The notes beneath the pieces are model-generated. The model was not told the DNA's origin. It saw only the letters and a list, made by a program, of their open reading frames with translations, and made no database searches. A stretch of 64,000 bases of DNA from Virgibacillus dokdonensis. Its GTDB lineage: Bacteria > Bacillota > Bacilli > Bacillales > Amphibacillaceae. How positions within the stretch are numbered: position 1 is the stretch's first letter; every line of letters starts with the position of its first letter. This document shows, piece after piece, positions 45,039 to 54,613 of the stretch. Location: contig NZ_LT745763.1 of assembly GCF_900166595.1 (NCBI RefSeq), positions 3,856,526 through 3,920,525 on the forward strand, read 5' to 3'. The translations under genes were made by a program, and so were the position numbers.

Positions 45039-46163
45039 TCATTTCATTTCATTTATATATTTGATGTCACTAACCACTGCTCCATGCGGATAGGGATGTA
45101 ACGCGAGTGGTTTTATCCCTGCTTTTTCCCAGGCTGCTAATACAGCCTCCGCAGCTTGGTTAGAAGGCATAAAAGCAATGCCACAATCGCCTCCACCAGC
45201 TCCAGAAGGCTTCCCTGAACCTCCAAATTGTTCCGCTATATCACAGAGTGTCGTTAATAACGGTGTTTCAATAGCAACATTTGCATCCCGTCCAACAGCT
45301 GCTAGCGCGTGGCGATTTTCTTTTATCCCTTGAAGCAATAACTGCGGGTTGTTCTGCTTCATTCCTGCCAACACATTCGCAACTGCCTGCTCACTATGCC
45401 TAATAAAGCTAGTAAATCTTTTAGAATTGGTTGTCTTTAACTTTAAAATTTGCTCCACCAGTTTTTTGGTAGAAGCTGGTTTTCCTGTCCAACCGATACA
45501 AACATGAACAGAATCCGGCAATGAAATGGGCTCCAAAGAAGCATACTTCCAATCTCGATGAATGAGTTCCGTTAATGTTTGTGATTCCTCGTACGCTTGC
45601 CGAAGCCATTCCGCCTGAAATGAGGAATAGTTTAGGAAACCACCATAAGAAGAAGCAGCGACATCGGCTCCCGAACCGTTACCTTGCGTTACAACATGAG
45701 CGATCGCTGCTAATTGATAAATGAGCTTTGCTTCTGGTTTCTTAGGCATAAACTTATTTAAAATGGCGGAAATAACAGATGTAGAGACAGCAGCGCTTGA
45801 ACCTAAGCCATATTTCACCCCTGATTCATCATCAAGTTCGCTTTTGATCGTTAATTCAAAAGGGGGTATCGCAATATGCTGTTCATTTAAATAGTTACAT
45901 GCCGTTGTCATAGATGTTTGAACAAATGTCGTTCTTTTATCTTTAGAATAAAGTTCAACTTTATCCCCATTATATTCCCAACCTATATTTTGTAATTGGA
46001 AATCCATTAAATGTAAATCGTTTGTTGCACTATCTTTTATCGTTGCATAAACAAAACGATCTACAGCCATTACAACTAATTGTTGATACGGCTGTAGTAC
46101 AGCAAACTCCCCCGCAACCATTAACTTTCCGGGGGTTTTAATTATCATAGATGATTGTGGCAA
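45039..46163 (-). CDS. mvaK2: Phosphomevalonate kinase
   Basis: This 374-residue GHMP kinase phosphorylates mevalonate-5-phosphate. The N-terminus IKTPGKLMVAGEFAVL, ATP loop KYGLGSSAAVSTSV and C-terminal KPSGAGGGDCGIA are typical. The TTG at 46163 has AGGGG nine bases upstream; the next ATG (MIIKTP) has none. It is the last gene of the mevalonate cluster, 12 bases after mvaD. Confidence 0.95.
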   Translation of the reverse strand: MPQSSMIIKTPGKLMVAGEFAVLQPYQQLVVMAVDRFVYATIKDSATNDLHLMDFQLQNIGWEYNGDKVELYSKDKRTTFVQTSMTTACNYLNEQHIAIPPFELTIKSELDDESGVKYGLGSSAAVSTSVISAILNKFMPKKPEAKLIYQLAAIAHVVTQGNGSGADVAASSYGGFLNYSSFQAEWLRQAYEESQTLTELIHRDWKYASLEPISLPDSVHVCIGWTGKPASTKKLVEQILKLKTTNSKRFTSFIRHSEQAVANVLAGMKQNNPQLLLQGIKENRHALAAVGRDANVAIETPLLTTLCDIAEQFGGSGKPSGAGGGDCGIAFMPSNQAAEAVLAAWEKAGIKPLALHPYPHGAVVSDIKYINEMK

Positions 46164-46175
46164 TAGATTCAGCCC

Positions 46176-47150
46176 CTATATATACGTAATCCCTTGACCT
46201 GGTTTACTCAAACGAATATCTGTAACACCTTGTAATTCGCCCAATGTTTGCTCAATATATGCTTCATGCTCAGGTAAATAAAGCACCTTTACATTAGGGC
46301 CAGCATCAATCGTAAAATAAACAGGTATACCTTGTGAGCGCATTTCCCAAACTTTTTGCATCACTACTAGCGTCGTGTCATGCCAATATGTAAATGGGGG
46401 TTTTGCACCTAACGTCGTCGCATGCATCTTCATACAGTTTGCCTCAGCAATTTCACCGACTTGTTGAAAATCACGAGCCTTAATTCCTTGTTTTATTTCC
46501 GCTAAATCATAGGAAATACTATCCAGCCAGCCTTGAAAAAATGGTGATGTTTCAACTGTTCTACGCATTCCCGCACGACTAGAAACACTTTTTTTCGTCG
46601 CAGATAACACCACAGCCGCCACACGAATATCCCAATAATTTGCTGGAGCAATAGGTATAGCGTAAGAATCTTCTCCGTCTTCACGCATCCCCATTTCCCA
46701 CTCTGCAAAACCACCATAAATAGATCTACAAGCTGACCCGGAGCCTCGACGAGTTAATCTAGAGAGCTCTTTCTCTGATAAATGTAAACCTATGGCTTTC
46801 GATCCAGCCGCTGCTAACGCGGCAAACCCAGAAGCAGAGGAGGCAAAACCAGCGGCAGTTGGCACTTCATTCACCGATGTTACATTAGCAAATAGCTGTT
46901 TACCTGCCATTTGTCTTATAATATCAAGAAATGCCGTTACCCGATTGTACTGCTCTCCGGATGCGATTTGCTCATCTAATATGAATTGATCTTGGGAAAG
47001 CGACTCATCAAATTCCACTGTCGTTGTCGTATAATAGCCATCTAAAGTAAGTGACAAACTATTATTCGTAGGTAAAATAATCGCTTCATTTCGCTTTCCC
47101 CAATATTTAATAAGGGCAATATTTGTATGCGCCTTTGCAGTTGCTTTCAT
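46176..47150 (-). CDS. mvaD: Diphosphomevalonate decarboxylase
   Basis: The protein has 324 residues from the ATG at 47150 (MKATAKAHTNIALIKYWGKR), which has AAGGGG at proper distance; an ATG two codons earlier is too close. The family motifs NNSLSLTLD, AAGFASSASGFAALA and the catalytic Asp in FTIDAGPNVK are present. It makes isopentenyl diphosphate. About 100 bases of repeat-derived DNA separate it from mvaK1. Confidence 0.96.
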   Translation of the reverse strand: MKATAKAHTNIALIKYWGKRNEAIILPTNNSLSLTLDGYYTTTTVEFDESLSQDQFILDEQIASGEQYNRVTAFLDIIRQMAGKQLFANVTSVNEVPTAAGFASSASGFAALAAAGSKAIGLHLSEKELSRLTRRGSGSACRSIYGGFAEWEMGMREDGEDSYAIPIAPANYWDIRVAAVVLSATKKSVSSRAGMRRTVETSPFFQGWLDSISYDLAEIKQGIKARDFQQVGEIAEANCMKMHATTLGAKPPFTYWHDTTLVVMQKVWEMRSQGIPVYFTIDAGPNVKVLYLPEHEAYIEQTLGELQGVTDIRLSKPGQGITYI

Positions 47151-47177
47151 GGTCATTCCCCTTCTGTTTACGCTCTT

Positions 47178-47250
47178 CTTAGAAAAACTTGACTACTGCC
47201 ATAGTTTTTATGCTGATAAAACGCCGATACGATAATATTTTCCTATAGTG
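47178..47250. repeat. Degenerate dispersed repeat between mvaD and mvaK1
   Basis: TTAGAAAAACTTGACTACTGCC, then TTTTTATGCTGATAAA and TTTTCCTATAGTGGAAAT, a diverged copy of the family at 33349 and 63652. It lies inside an otherwise compact operon. Confidence 0.5.
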
Positions 47251-47254
47251 GAAA

Positions 47255-48223
47255 TTAATGATCTTGGCTCTCTTTCAACACAAATGGCCATACTGCATGT
47301 GCGCCAAATGTTCTCAGTTTCTCCGCTAATTGTCTGGAATGAACTTCATTTTGGGCAAGGGCAATGATACAGCCACCATTACCTCCGCCTGTTAACTTAG
47401 CTCCGAGCGCGCCTTCTTGTCTGGCAAAATCGATTAAACGATTTAACCCAGTGTCGCTCACACCTAAAGCTTCCAATTCTTTTTGCGCTTCATTTAGCAT
47501 ATGCCCCAAGATATGCTTTCCTTTTTTCTCCAAAGCCTGTTTTGCATCATGCGTCAGTTTTCCGATTCGTTCTAGTTTACGCTGAATTCGTCTTGGCGCG
47601 GTTTTTAATAAATTTGCTACGGACTCCACTGCTAGACGCGTATCTCCTACACGACCAGAATCCGCTACAACAAAATGAAAGTCCTCACTTAAGTGAATAA
47701 AATCAATCGGGTGTTCCTTTTCATACCAGACAGGGGACTGTGATGTGATTGTCAATGTATCAATCCCTGACGGAGCCCCGTGTGCAAACGTCTCCGCTAT
47801 ATTCGCCAGTTGCAGTAATTCTTCATCTGTATAATCCTCATCAAAATAAGCAAATAAGGATCGGACAACGGATATCGCCACAGAAGCACTGGAACCTAAC
47901 CCTTTACCAGGTGGAATCGTTGATGTAATGCGTATAATCATATCCTCACAGGCTATATTTAAATAATCCATCGTACCTTCAATGCATTTTACAATACCCT
48001 CTAATGATTCTGGTGCATCAGCAATAGAGCCATGATAGAAAGTTGTATCAATCTTGACCGGTCCTGGGAAATGTTCAACGGCAGTCTCTACACCTACCAA
48101 TGGAAATGGAATAGCAATAGCCGGTTGTCCGTGTACAACTGCATGCTCTCCAATTAAAATTAGTTTACTATAAGCTACACCGATAGCTGTTTTTTCTGTG
48201 GTTGTTACTTTTTCTGCACTCAT
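47255..48223 (-). CDS. mvaK1: Mevalonate kinase
   Basis: This 322-residue GHMP kinase carries out the first phosphorylation of mevalonate. GVAYSKLILIGEHAVVHGQPAI, PPGKGLGSSASVAIS and KLTGGGNGGCIIAL are the expected motifs. Its ATG overlaps the mvaA stop codon by four bases. Confidence 0.96.
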   Translation of the reverse strand: MSAEKVTTTEKTAIGVAYSKLILIGEHAVVHGQPAIAIPFPLVGVETAVEHFPGPVKIDTTFYHGSIADAPESLEGIVKCIEGTMDYLNIACEDMIIRITSTIPPGKGLGSSASVAISVVRSLFAYFDEDYTDEELLQLANIAETFAHGAPSGIDTLTITSQSPVWYEKEHPIDFIHLSEDFHFVVADSGRVGDTRLAVESVANLLKTAPRRIQRKLERIGKLTHDAKQALEKKGKHILGHMLNEAQKELEALGVSDTGLNRLIDFARQEGALGAKLTGGGNGGCIIALAQNEVHSRQLAEKLRTFGAHAVWPFVLKESQDH

Positions 48224-49509
48224 TTTATATACTCTTCCACCAGTTCTTGAGCTTTGCCAACACGGATTTCGTTTATTTCTACTAATTTTTTCGACACGAT
48301 ATCAATCAACTCCCCAGTAGCTCCTGCTGCTATGGCAACAGAACGAGAATGTAAAGCCATGTGGCCTTTTTGTATACCATCGGTAGCTAACGCTTTTAAT
48401 GCGCCTAAATTCTGTGCGAGACCGACTGCAACAATTACCTGTGATAGCTCTTGGGCAGACGATACATGTAATATATCTAACGCAGCCTTTGCCATTGGGT
48501 GAACATTGATAGAACCCCCAACGATCCCAACAGACATCGGCAACTCCAATTCACCTACAAGATTTCCCTCTGCATCAACAGACCACGTTGTCATTGAGGT
48601 ATACTGTCCATCACGAGCTGCATATGCATGCGCACCTGCTTCAACCGCACGCCAGTCATTTCCTGTTGCAATAACAACCGGATCAATCCCGTTCATAATT
48701 CCTTTGTTATGCGTAACTGCTCGATACGGATCAGACGCAGCAAATTCGTATGCGTGAATGACGCCGTCTCTTACTTCTTCGCCAGAGAAGTCACCTGTTT
48801 TCAACAAATGAGGCGGGACTGTACAAGTAGCACGAGCTAAGCACCGATCGGCTAAATTCGACAATATGCGCAAATACACCTTCCCACCAGTCAACGCTTC
48901 TACTGTTGGAGCAAGCGATTCAACCATTGTATTAATAATATTTGCTCCCATAGCATCACATGTATTAATGTATAAGTGAAGAACGAGCATTTGCTGGTAG
49001 CTCGACGTAGCGTCTTCATTAAGTATCCTTACATCGATTTCTTTTGCGCCACCACCACGTTTCACAATGCTTGGATAAGAAGCATTAGCCTGTTCAATTA
49101 ATGCGTCTTCCGCGTAAAGTAGAGCAGCTTTTGCTTTGTGAAAATCTGTACATCCAACTACTTGAATTTGTCCAATCATTACTCTTTCCGTAGCTTCCGT
49201 AGTAAAGCCTCCTGCTTCACGTACAATTTTAGCAATATGACTAGCAGATGCTACAACAGATGGTTCCTCAATAACCATCGGCACTATATATTCTTTCCCA
49301 TTTATAAGAAAGTTCAATCCTGTTCCTAAAGGAAGGGGAAAAGTTCCAATAACATTTTCGATCATGTTATCAGCTGTATCAAGCGGAAGAGGTTCTGGTG
49401 AAGAAAGGACATGAAAAGCTTCTTCCGTAAACGCCTCCACGTTTTTTAGCAATTCTCTTCGCTTTGTAACTGTTTGCTTATAAAAACCAGGAATTCTGGA
49501 AGTCTGCAT
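48220..49509 (-). CDS. mvaA: Class II hydroxymethylglutaryl-CoA reductase
   Basis: This 429-residue enzyme reduces HMG-CoA to mevalonate. Class II features are the catalytic Glu in IEEPSVVASASH, the lysine in THNKGIMNGID, the aspartate in ATGNDWRAVEAG and the C-terminal histidine in HMALHSRSVAIAAGA. It is the first gene of the mvaA-mvaK1-mvaD-mvaK2 cluster. HMG-CoA synthase (mvaS) is not in the window. Confidence 0.96.
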   Translation of the reverse strand: MQTSRIPGFYKQTVTKRRELLKNVEAFTEEAFHVLSSPEPLPLDTADNMIENVIGTFPLPLGTGLNFLINGKEYIVPMVIEEPSVVASASHIAKIVREAGGFTTEATERVMIGQIQVVGCTDFHKAKAALLYAEDALIEQANASYPSIVKRGGGAKEIDVRILNEDATSSYQQMLVLHLYINTCDAMGANIINTMVESLAPTVEALTGGKVYLRILSNLADRCLARATCTVPPHLLKTGDFSGEEVRDGVIHAYEFAASDPYRAVTHNKGIMNGIDPVVIATGNDWRAVEAGAHAYAARDGQYTSMTTWSVDAEGNLVGELELPMSVGIVGGSINVHPMAKAALDILHVSSAQELSQVIVAVGLAQNLGALKALATDGIQKGHMALHSRSVAIAAGATGELIDIVSKKLVEINEIRVGKAQELVEEYIK

Positions 49510-50263
49510 CGCCGATCATCCTTTTATATTAATATACACAACATCATATCTTAATTTTAATGTGGGCAGGTTAGGAAAACTTGCTTATCACTAAACAATG
49601 ATTAACGTAAATACTTTATTCTCCTAATAATGTAACAAAAGAAAAAAGGAAATATGTCTTAGGTTTTTAACAACCATCTTGTACATAAATTCAAACAAAC
49701 GTTTGAAGAAATTACAATTTTCATTTCTCCAATGCTTTTAATTAGAATTGGTTATTACGTTATTACGTCAGACGCTAAGTAAGCTATTAGCATGCCCTCA
49801 AATATTTTACCATCTTTATGCCCTCTCGCCAATCATGCTCTACGCATAATAAATAGTATCTCTATTATATAAAATCCATATGCAATTATCCGCTAAAAAA
49901 GGATGGGCAATGAAGCATGTATATACCAGTATCTCTAGCTTCTCTATTTTCTAGCACGATCAACATTTATATAAGTTTTAACGGTTCTTTGTAAAAAGAA
50001 TAACGTACGTAGAGCCTAAAACATATGAACACGTTTTTATAGATATACATTTCTATAAAAAGTATATCATGATTTTGTACATTATATTATAAATTTGATT
50101 GGTTGTAGTCTAAACAAACACATAATACCACAGTATTGTTATGAATTTAAAGTAAAACTAACCGTTGTATAATAGCAACTATGAACAACAGCATATAAAA
50201 AATATAAAAGCGCCTTATTACTAGCTATGTAGCTGTGGTTTTACCCATCCATTCTATGTATTT
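49510..50263. other. Intergenic region upstream of mvaA
   Basis: About 750 bases without a recognised gene. A weak repeat copy is at 49566-49634 (GTTAGGAAAACTTGCTTATC). TTCAAAC and GTTTGAA flank four bases at 49690-49707, with the inner palindrome CAAACGTTTG; it may be a regulator site for mvaA. GTTATTAC is repeated in tandem near 49751. Confidence 0.5.
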
Positions 50264-51064
50264 TTAATTATTTTGCTGGTATTTATCTAAAATGGCTTGC
50301 CTAGATGCTGAAAATTCTCTGTGTTTTAACAGAGCTATGTATAAGGAATAACAAAAAAGTTTCACATTCCATTCAATACGGTATCTTTTATGAGAGAGAT
50401 GGAGTTCTACTTCTAAATCTTCAATCCAATTGCGTAATTCTATATCTTTCATACCTTTTTTAATTAAAGCTTCCATAACTTGAATGAGACGTTCGTCTTC
50501 TTCATCAATATAAGGATATTCAACCAAAACACATGTCCTTATTGCATGAAGACATGCTTTTGTTTGGTTGACGTCAAATTCAGGATGTAATACACAAGTA
50601 GCTAGCAGATCACTACCATGTCCAATGCTATGTGCCCAGCCTTTTTCTTTAACATAACCACGATAGTCCTGTTCTAATAACAAGTATTCTATACCTACAT
50701 GAATGGCCTGCAATACGAGCTCACTAGATAAGTTTCTAGTTGTTGCATCCTTATATAAAATTGTAGCTATTACAAGCGCTGAAAATGAGCGAGTAAACAC
50801 GCTATCTCCTATCGTTTTATCTTCTATATTAAAAAACAGGTACTGTTCACTCATGCACTTTTGTAAAATATATATTGTTTGCTCTTTCGTTACGTAATCT
50901 TTCAATATCAGTTTAACGAAACTATTGTAAATAAGATCGTCTCGTATTTCAGGATCAGTATGTCCGATGTTTTCAAGCATTTCTTCTAGTAAAGAATCTA
51001 ATTGACCATCTTAGAAACGATACGTATCAGTATCCAAAAAATCCCGCATCCTATGAAGGTATGT
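50264..51064 (-). pseudogene. DUF2785-family gene interrupted by an in-frame stop
   Basis: The frame at 50980-50264 (238 codons) matches DUF2785 proteins, with GHTDPEIRDDLIYNSF and YVKEKGWAHSIGHGSDLL. The similarity continues upstream in the same frame (DGQLDSLLEEML) to a TAA at 51011-51013. It then resumes before that stop (RDFLDTDTYRF), as in intact relatives, which are about 280 residues long. The gene is thus broken near codon 13, or is translated only from the internal ATG at 50980. No ribosome binding site is clear for either start. Confidence 0.65.
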
Positions 51065-51180
51065 ACCCACCCTAACACCACACATATACAATATTTGTTC
51101 TTGTTTTTCCCATTCCGATTTAAATCGTTGACATAACCATATGTAGCAGATAATAATAGAAGGGTTTTTTATATTAAAAA

Positions 51181-51213
51181 AAACAAGGTCACTAACATGT
51201 CGCAACCTTGTTT
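51181..51213 (-). terminator. Terminator of the tRNA cluster
   Basis: On the minus strand AAACAAGGT and ACCTTGTTT pair across a 15-base loop, followed by TTTTTAATAT. It lies about 35 bases after the last tRNA (Lys). Confidence 0.85.
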
Positions 51214-51246
51214 GTAATTATGTAGGAATATGTAGATTTAAAATAT

Positions 51247-51322
51247 TGGTGAGCCATGGAGGATTCGAACCTCCGACCCTCTGATTAAAAGTCAGATGCT
51301 CTACCAACTGAGCTAATGGCTC
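51247..51322 (-). tRNA. tRNA-Lys (anticodon TTT)
   Basis: 76 bases with encoded CCA. Acceptor GAGCCAT/ATGGCTC, anticodon arm CTGAC-TTTTAAT-CAG and T-loop GGTTCGAATCC are complete. It is the last tRNA in transcription order. Confidence 0.97.
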
Positions 51323-51408
51323 CTATTCATTGCATTCCAGTTATAATGTCCATTCTAGCCAATTGCTCTATTACATATAGGTTAGAAAAGTCCCTTAAAA
51401 TAAAAAAA

Positions 51409-51483
51409 TGGCTGGGCCACCAGGATTCGAACCTGGGGTACACGGGATCAAAACCCGATGCCTTACCGCTTGGCTATGGCCCA
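51409..51483 (-). tRNA. tRNA-Gln (anticodon TTG)
   Basis: 75 bases with encoded CCA. Acceptor TGGGCCA/TGGCCCA, anticodon loop TTTTGAT and T-arm AGGTTCGAATCCT are present. Confidence 0.97.
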
Positions 51484-51494
51484 ACAATTTTAAA

Positions 51495-51579
51495 TGGTGG
51501 AGGGGGAGAGATTCGAACTCCCGAACCCTGAGGGAGCGGATTTACAGTCCGCCGCGTTTAGCCACTTCGCTACCCCTCC
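51495..51579 (-). tRNA. tRNA-Tyr (anticodon GTA)
   Basis: 85 bases with encoded CCA and the long variable arm of class II tRNAs. The anticodon arm is GGACTGTAAATCC, and acceptor GGAGGGG pairs across. Confidence 0.97.
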
Positions 51580-51623
51580 AATAGTATGAACACATACAAT
51601 AATCTTTATTCATTTTTTTTAAG

Positions 51624-51699
<76 letters not shown>

Positions 51700-51701
51700 A
51701 A

Positions 51702-51777
51702 TGGTGGAGGATGCAGGGCTCGAACCTGCGACCCCTTGCTTGTAAGGCAAGTGCTCTCCCAGCTGAGCTAATCCTCC
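51702..51777 (-). tRNA. tRNA-Val (anticodon TAC)
   Basis: 76 bases with encoded CCA. Acceptor begins GGAGGAT and the anticodon arm is CTTGCCTTACAAGCAAG. Two bases separate it from tRNA-Thr. Confidence 0.97.
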
Positions 51778-51778
51778 A

Positions 51779-51853
51779 TGGTGACCCGTACGGGATTCGA
51801 ACCCGTGTTACCGCCGTGAAAGGGCGGTGTCTTAACCGCTTGACCAACGGGCC
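51779..51853 (-). tRNA. tRNA-Glu (anticodon TTC)
   Basis: 75 bases with encoded CCA. Acceptor GGCCCGT/ACGGGTC (one G-T pair) and anticodon arm CCGCCCTTTCACGGCG. It is the first tRNA of the six-gene cluster, one base before tRNA-Val. Confidence 0.97.
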
Positions 51854-52170
51854 AGGATGTTTTCATCTTCCAGTTCCCTTTTCGAAACTGACGAATTTTA
51901 TTATACCTAGTTCTATATCATTTGTAAAGGGAAAATGTAATTTTTTTTAATTTCTTTTTTAAACCTTGTCAAATCAGCTTTTATCTTGTCAAAATAATGC
52001 GCATAGCTAACGGTTTCTTTCAAAACGAGGATTAGGTTATAATAAAAGCATTAAAATACATGTAATGAAGCATTTAAGTGCCATGTACTATTTTCTTTGT
52101 GAAAATAATTCCTTATGATAAACTTGAGGCACTTTCATGCTCGATTAAAAAGGATATTGGAGGTACGTTA

Positions 52171-52947
52171 ATGAGTAACTTAGTAGAAGATAAAAATATT
52201 GTCATCATGGGCGTTGCCAGCGAACGAAGCATCGCTTGGGGTGTAACGACTTCATTACATAAAGCCGGTGCAAATTTAATTTTCACATACCGTCAAGATA
52301 GATCTTACGGTAAGCTAACAAAATTGCTCGAAAAGCATAAAATTGAAGCTAAATGGATTGTCGAATGTGATGTTGCAAGTGATGAAAGTATTACAAATGC
52401 ATTTGCTACTATTAAAGACAAGGTAGGAGTCATTCACGGTGTTGTGCACTCTGTAGCTTTTGCCAATCGTGATGAGTTAAAGGGAGAATACGCAAATACG
52501 TCCAGAGAAGGATTTCTATTAGCACATGAAATTAGCGCTTTTTCATTAGTTGCTGTTACAAAAGCTGCTAAAGAGCTCATGACAGAAGGTGGCAGCATCG
52601 TCACACAAACCTATCTCGGTGCAGAAAAAGTCATTCAAAATTACAATATCATGGGCGTCGCCAAAGCTTCCCTTGAAGCAAGCGTCCGTTATCTTGCTGA
52701 AGACATGGGCAAATATGATATTCGTGTCAACGCAGTTTCTGCTGGTCCTATCCGCACATTATCCGCCAAAGGGGTTTCCGGATTTAATGAAAAACAAGGG
52801 CTTATTGAAGAAAAAGCACCTCTACGAAGAAATGTAGACCAAGATCAAGTGGGAGACGCAACATTATTTTTTATGAGCGAGCTATCACGCGGCGTAACTG
52901 GAGAAGTCCTCCATGTGGATTCTGGATATCATATTATTGGTGGCTAA
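52171..52947 (+). CDS. fabI: Enoyl-ACP reductase (NADH) FabI
   Basis: The 258 residues from the ATG at 52171 (MSNLVEDKNIVIMGVASERS) match the FabI family length; GGAGG lies seven bases upstream. It carries out the last reduction in each cycle of fatty-acid elongation. The FabI-type catalytic Tyr-x6-Lys is in NYNIMGVAKASLEASVRYLA. The Tyr and Ser segments and the C-terminal EVLHVDSGYHI are normal. It stands alone between the tRNA cluster and the prophage, with its own terminator. I see no clear FapR site upstream. Confidence 0.96.
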   Translation: MSNLVEDKNIVIMGVASERSIAWGVTTSLHKAGANLIFTYRQDRSYGKLTKLLEKHKIEAKWIVECDVASDESITNAFATIKDKVGVIHGVVHSVAFANRDELKGEYANTSREGFLLAHEISAFSLVAVTKAAKELMTEGGSIVTQTYLGAEKVIQNYNIMGVAKASLEASVRYLAEDMGKYDIRVNAVSAGPIRTLSAKGVSGFNEKQGLIEEKAPLRRNVDQDQVGDATLFFMSELSRGVTGEVLHVDSGYHIIGG

Positions 52948-52960
52948 TAGGAAATCAAAA

Positions 52961-53002
52961 ATATGAAAAGAGCGGAGTTTTCTTCCCCGCTTCTTTTCAT
53001 AT
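52961..53002 (+). terminator. fabI: Intrinsic terminator of fabI
   Basis: ATATGAAAAG and CTTTTCATAT form the base of a long stem with a GC-rich middle (GCGGAG / CCCCGC). The tail is not a clean T-run on either strand, so efficiency is uncertain. It lies between the converging fabI and amidase genes. Confidence 0.65.
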
Positions 53003-53031
53003 CCTATCCACTCTATTCCATCTACTTCCAT

Positions 53032-53952
53032 CTACTTAGAAAAATAACGTACATAGTTTGAATTTCCGGTAATATATAACCCAGACTTTAACTTATACAT
53101 TTTAGATCCATTTACATATAATTCATCATTTACCGTAAACACCTCTCCTTGGTGCACTATTTCGTATTTTGCGTCCCAGTCAGGAGCATTATATACCCAT
53201 AAACTAGCAGTAATTACTTCTACAAAACTTGCACTTCCTGAAGGGACTCCACTAACGACTAGTACTTGTCCAGGATAAATGATGTCATCGGTAAGGTTAT
53301 TTAACGCCTGTAACTTGCTAACAGTCATACTATGTGCCTGTGCAATCCCCCATAATGAGTCTCCTGCTTTAACCGTATACGTAGTCCCGCCTCCCTCTGG
53401 CTGTAATCCCAAATATGCAGCAATAGCATCTGCTAAAGCTTTTCCAGTAAGGTCCATCGTCGTATTATTGCGCATTTTGACAATATCAATGGTAGAATCC
53501 ATAAATCCACCTTCAATGAGAATAGCGGGCATTATGGACTCCCGAAGCATATGAAAATTTGCCGATTTTATACCTCGATCACGTAATCCCATCGCCCCGA
53601 CAATACTTGGATGAATAGCTCTTGCTAAAGCTAATCCACTAGATGACCCCGGATAGTAATACGTCTCTGTTCCTGTCCAAGAACCCCATTGCCCGGTATT
53701 CGCATTGTGATGATAGGATATTAAAATATCTGCATCAGCATTATTTGCTACATTCGTTCTTGTCGTTAACGGCACATCTGTATCTCCTGTAGGATCGTCC
53801 ATCCGTATAACAGTGGTATTCGCATACCTATTTAAATACTTGATAGCCGCAGACACAACTTTATTATTAAATGTCCACTCCCTTTCTCCAGCAGGGCTTC
53901 GTTTACCCGGCGTATGCATTCCATGCCCAGCACCAATAGCGATTTTTGCCAT
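53032..53952 (-). CDS. Phage endolysin: N-acetylmuramoyl-L-alanine amidase with LysM domain
   Basis: The protein has 306 residues. An Amidase_3 domain covers residues 1-180, with zinc ligands visible in GAGHG, GEREW and ISYHHN and the catalytic Glu in ILIEGGF. A LysM wall-binding repeat (YTVKAGDSLWGIAQAHSM) covers about residues 192-235, and a C-terminal SH3-like segment follows. It cuts peptidoglycan stem peptides during phage release. The holin gene lies directly upstream. Confidence 0.94.
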   Translation of the reverse strand: MAKIAIGAGHGMHTPGKRSPAGEREWTFNNKVVSAAIKYLNRYANTTVIRMDDPTGDTDVPLTTRTNVANNADADILISYHHNANTGQWGSWTGTETYYYPGSSSGLALARAIHPSIVGAMGLRDRGIKSANFHMLRESIMPAILIEGGFMDSTIDIVKMRNNTTMDLTGKALADAIAAYLGLQPEGGGTTYTVKAGDSLWGIAQAHSMTVSKLQALNNLTDDIIYPGQVLVVSGVPSGSASFVEVITASLWVYNAPDWDAKYEIVHQGEVFTVNDELYVNGSKMYKLKSGLYITGNSNYVRYFSK

Positions 53953-54018
53953 TGTAAATTCCTCCTTTTAATATAATGTATTAAAAAGACAGCTTGCCCG
54001 ATTGGACTAGCCGTCTGT

Positions 54019-54243
54019 CTATTTGGTAAGGTTTGACCTTTGTAGCACTTCTTTTTGTTGCCTTCCCCTAAGCGTAATATAATTATTTTTAAACCATGTC
54101 CACACAGAGACTATAAATGTAACTCCATAAGCAATAACTTCCTCTTCTAACAATGGTATAGGCTGTAAATTGTAATTTACTAAAAACGCATTGATCCAAA
54201 CTATCGCTAACGCTATTGTTCTAACCACCGTACCTTTATCCAT
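54019..54243 (-). CDS. Phage holin (SPP1/phi29-type small class)
   Basis: The protein has 74 residues from the ATG at 54243 (MDKGTVVRTIALAIVWINAF), which follows GGGAGG. Two hydrophobic helices (residues 7-22 and 36-53) and a charged C-terminus fit the SPP1 holin family. It would form the membrane lesion that lets the amidase reach the wall. It lies between the XhlA-type gene and the amidase. Confidence 0.85.
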   Translation of the reverse strand: MDKGTVVRTIALAIVWINAFLVNYNLQPIPLLEEEVIAYGVTFIVSVWTWFKNNYITLRGRQQKEVLQRSNLTK

Positions 54244-54262
54244 ACGTTTACCTCCCTTTCGT

Positions 54263-54535
54263 TTAAATATATTGTCCAATCAAAATTAACAGTGTAATAA
54301 AAGCAAAAAGCCACCCACCCCAAAGGCGGATAGCTTCCAACACCGTAAATTTTCCTTCTGTTTTTGCTTCCATTCTCTCTACCTTTTCTTTCACAACCCC
54401 TAGCTCTTCGCGTAAACCATTATATTTCTTAATCATATTTCGTGTCTCTTGCATCTCATGTCGCAAATCTTTAAACTCACCTTGAATAGCCGCAATTTGC
54501 TCAAATAATTCTTTATTTGTGTACCATTGAGACAT
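54263..54535 (-). CDS. XhlA-type haemolysin/lysis accessory protein
   Basis: A 90-residue protein with a coiled coil (residues 15-60, EIAAIQGEFKD-like heptads) and one C-terminal membrane helix (WLFAFITLLILIGQYI). This is the layout of XhlA of PBSX, which acts with holin XhlB in lysis. AAAGGAGG lies before the ATG. Confidence 0.85.
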   Translation of the reverse strand: MSQWYTNKELFEQIAAIQGEFKDLRHEMQETRNMIKKYNGLREELGVVKEKVERMEAKTEGKFTVLEAIRLWGGWLFAFITLLILIGQYI

Positions 54536-54613
54536 AATTACCTCCTTTCATGATGCAGTAAATATAAAGAAACACCTCGTTTGAGATGCTTTAAAAGCTT
54601 CTTTCCATTCTTT

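Noticed and set aside
51011..51205. A 64-codon minus-strand frame upstream of the DUF2785 gene
   Set aside because: Its first part is the terminator hairpin of the tRNA cluster. Only its last dozen residues resemble protein, as the lost N-terminus of DUF2785.
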